Of a stretch of 5,182 bases of DNA, positions 5,100-5,182 are shown piece by piece. The stretch is from Pseudomonadota bacterium. GTDB lineage: Bacteria; Desulfobacterota; DSM-4660; Desulfatiglandales; B25-G16. The notes beneath the pieces were generated by a model. That model did not search any database. It had not been told where the DNA came from and saw nothing but the letters and a program-made list of their open reading frames with translations. Each line of letters opens with the position of its first letter. The first letter of the stretch is position 1. Both the position numbers and the translations under genes were made by a program. Location of the stretch: the NCBI GenBank assembly GCA_015223015.1, contig JADFWK010000210.1:1-5182 (forward strand). The letters run 5' to 3'.

Positions 5100-5182
5100 C
5101 AGGGTATGGGTGTCTTTTTTTTGGTTATGCCCCACATAGTTTAGATCAGTGGGCGTTTCAAAATGGTTTATATAGATGGAGC
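5100..5182. repeat. Right copy of the ~85-bp inverted repeat
   Basis: This 83-bp stretch is the reverse-complement partner of 10-95, with 80 matched positions, and extends to the final base, so its outer end is not seen. It begins with CAGGGTATGG 33 bp after the rtcA stop and includes a T8 run at 5115-5122. The inner flanks of the two copies are unrelated, so the CAGGGTATGG edge is probably a true element boundary. The few differences between the copies show that they are not a recent perfect duplication. Confidence 0.85.

Noticed and set aside
1..5182. tRNA, rRNA, CRISPR array, transposase, integrase, toxin-antitoxin or phage genes
   Set aside because: None was seen on either strand; the gaps are too short or lack the necessary structures, and all long frames are accounted for.

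Overview
The window is 5.18 kb of ordinary, densely packed bacterial chromosome carrying six recognisable protein genes. It is bracketed at both ends by an inverted copy of the same roughly 85-bp non-coding repeat. The genes are: YjbQ-family protein (+), translation initiation factor IF-1 (-), molybdopterin guanylyltransferase MobA (+), WbqC-like protein (+), geranylgeranyl-reductase-type FAD oxidoreductase (-), and RNA 3'-terminal phosphate cyclase RtcA (+). Bacterial IF-1, purine-rich Shine-Dalgarno sequences and consensus-like sigma-70 promoters place it in Bacteria. MobA, a GGR-type flavoprotein and scattered single housekeeping genes would fit an anaerobic Gram-negative such as a Desulfobacterota relative, but that assignment is an inference and cannot be fixed from this sequence.

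Layout. Positions 1-320 hold no credible gene: the left repeat copy (10-95), a very GC-rich hairpin-forming block (125-215), then the yjbQ leader. yjbQ (321-737) and infA (825-1043) converge on an 87-bp gap with two facing terminator-like hairpins. infA and mobA diverge from a gap that contains a good promoter for mobA; this promoter overlaps the longest reading frame of mobA, so the start codon should be moved downstream. mobA and the wbqC-like gene form a tight two-gene operon (TAA immediately followed by ATG). The wbqC-like gene overlaps the end of the oppositely transcribed GGR-like gene by 25 bp. The GGR-like gene and rtcA diverge. The rtcA leader has a strong promoter, a perfect 7-bp hairpin, a full-length Shine-Dalgarno sequence and a five-codon mini-ORF that overlaps the rtcA start. 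The right repeat copy begins 33 bp after the rtcA stop and runs to the last base.

The genes do not form one pathway. They cover cofactor metabolism (mobA, possibly yjbQ), translation (infA), RNA end repair (rtcA), isoprenoid/quinone reduction (GGR-like) and probably surface polysaccharide (wbqC-like). There is no transposase, integrase, CRISPR, tRNA or rRNA. The most interesting signals are non-coding: the inverted repeats at the two edges, the GC-rich palindromic block, and the unusual rtcA leader. I do not see convincing evidence of a new multi-gene system.
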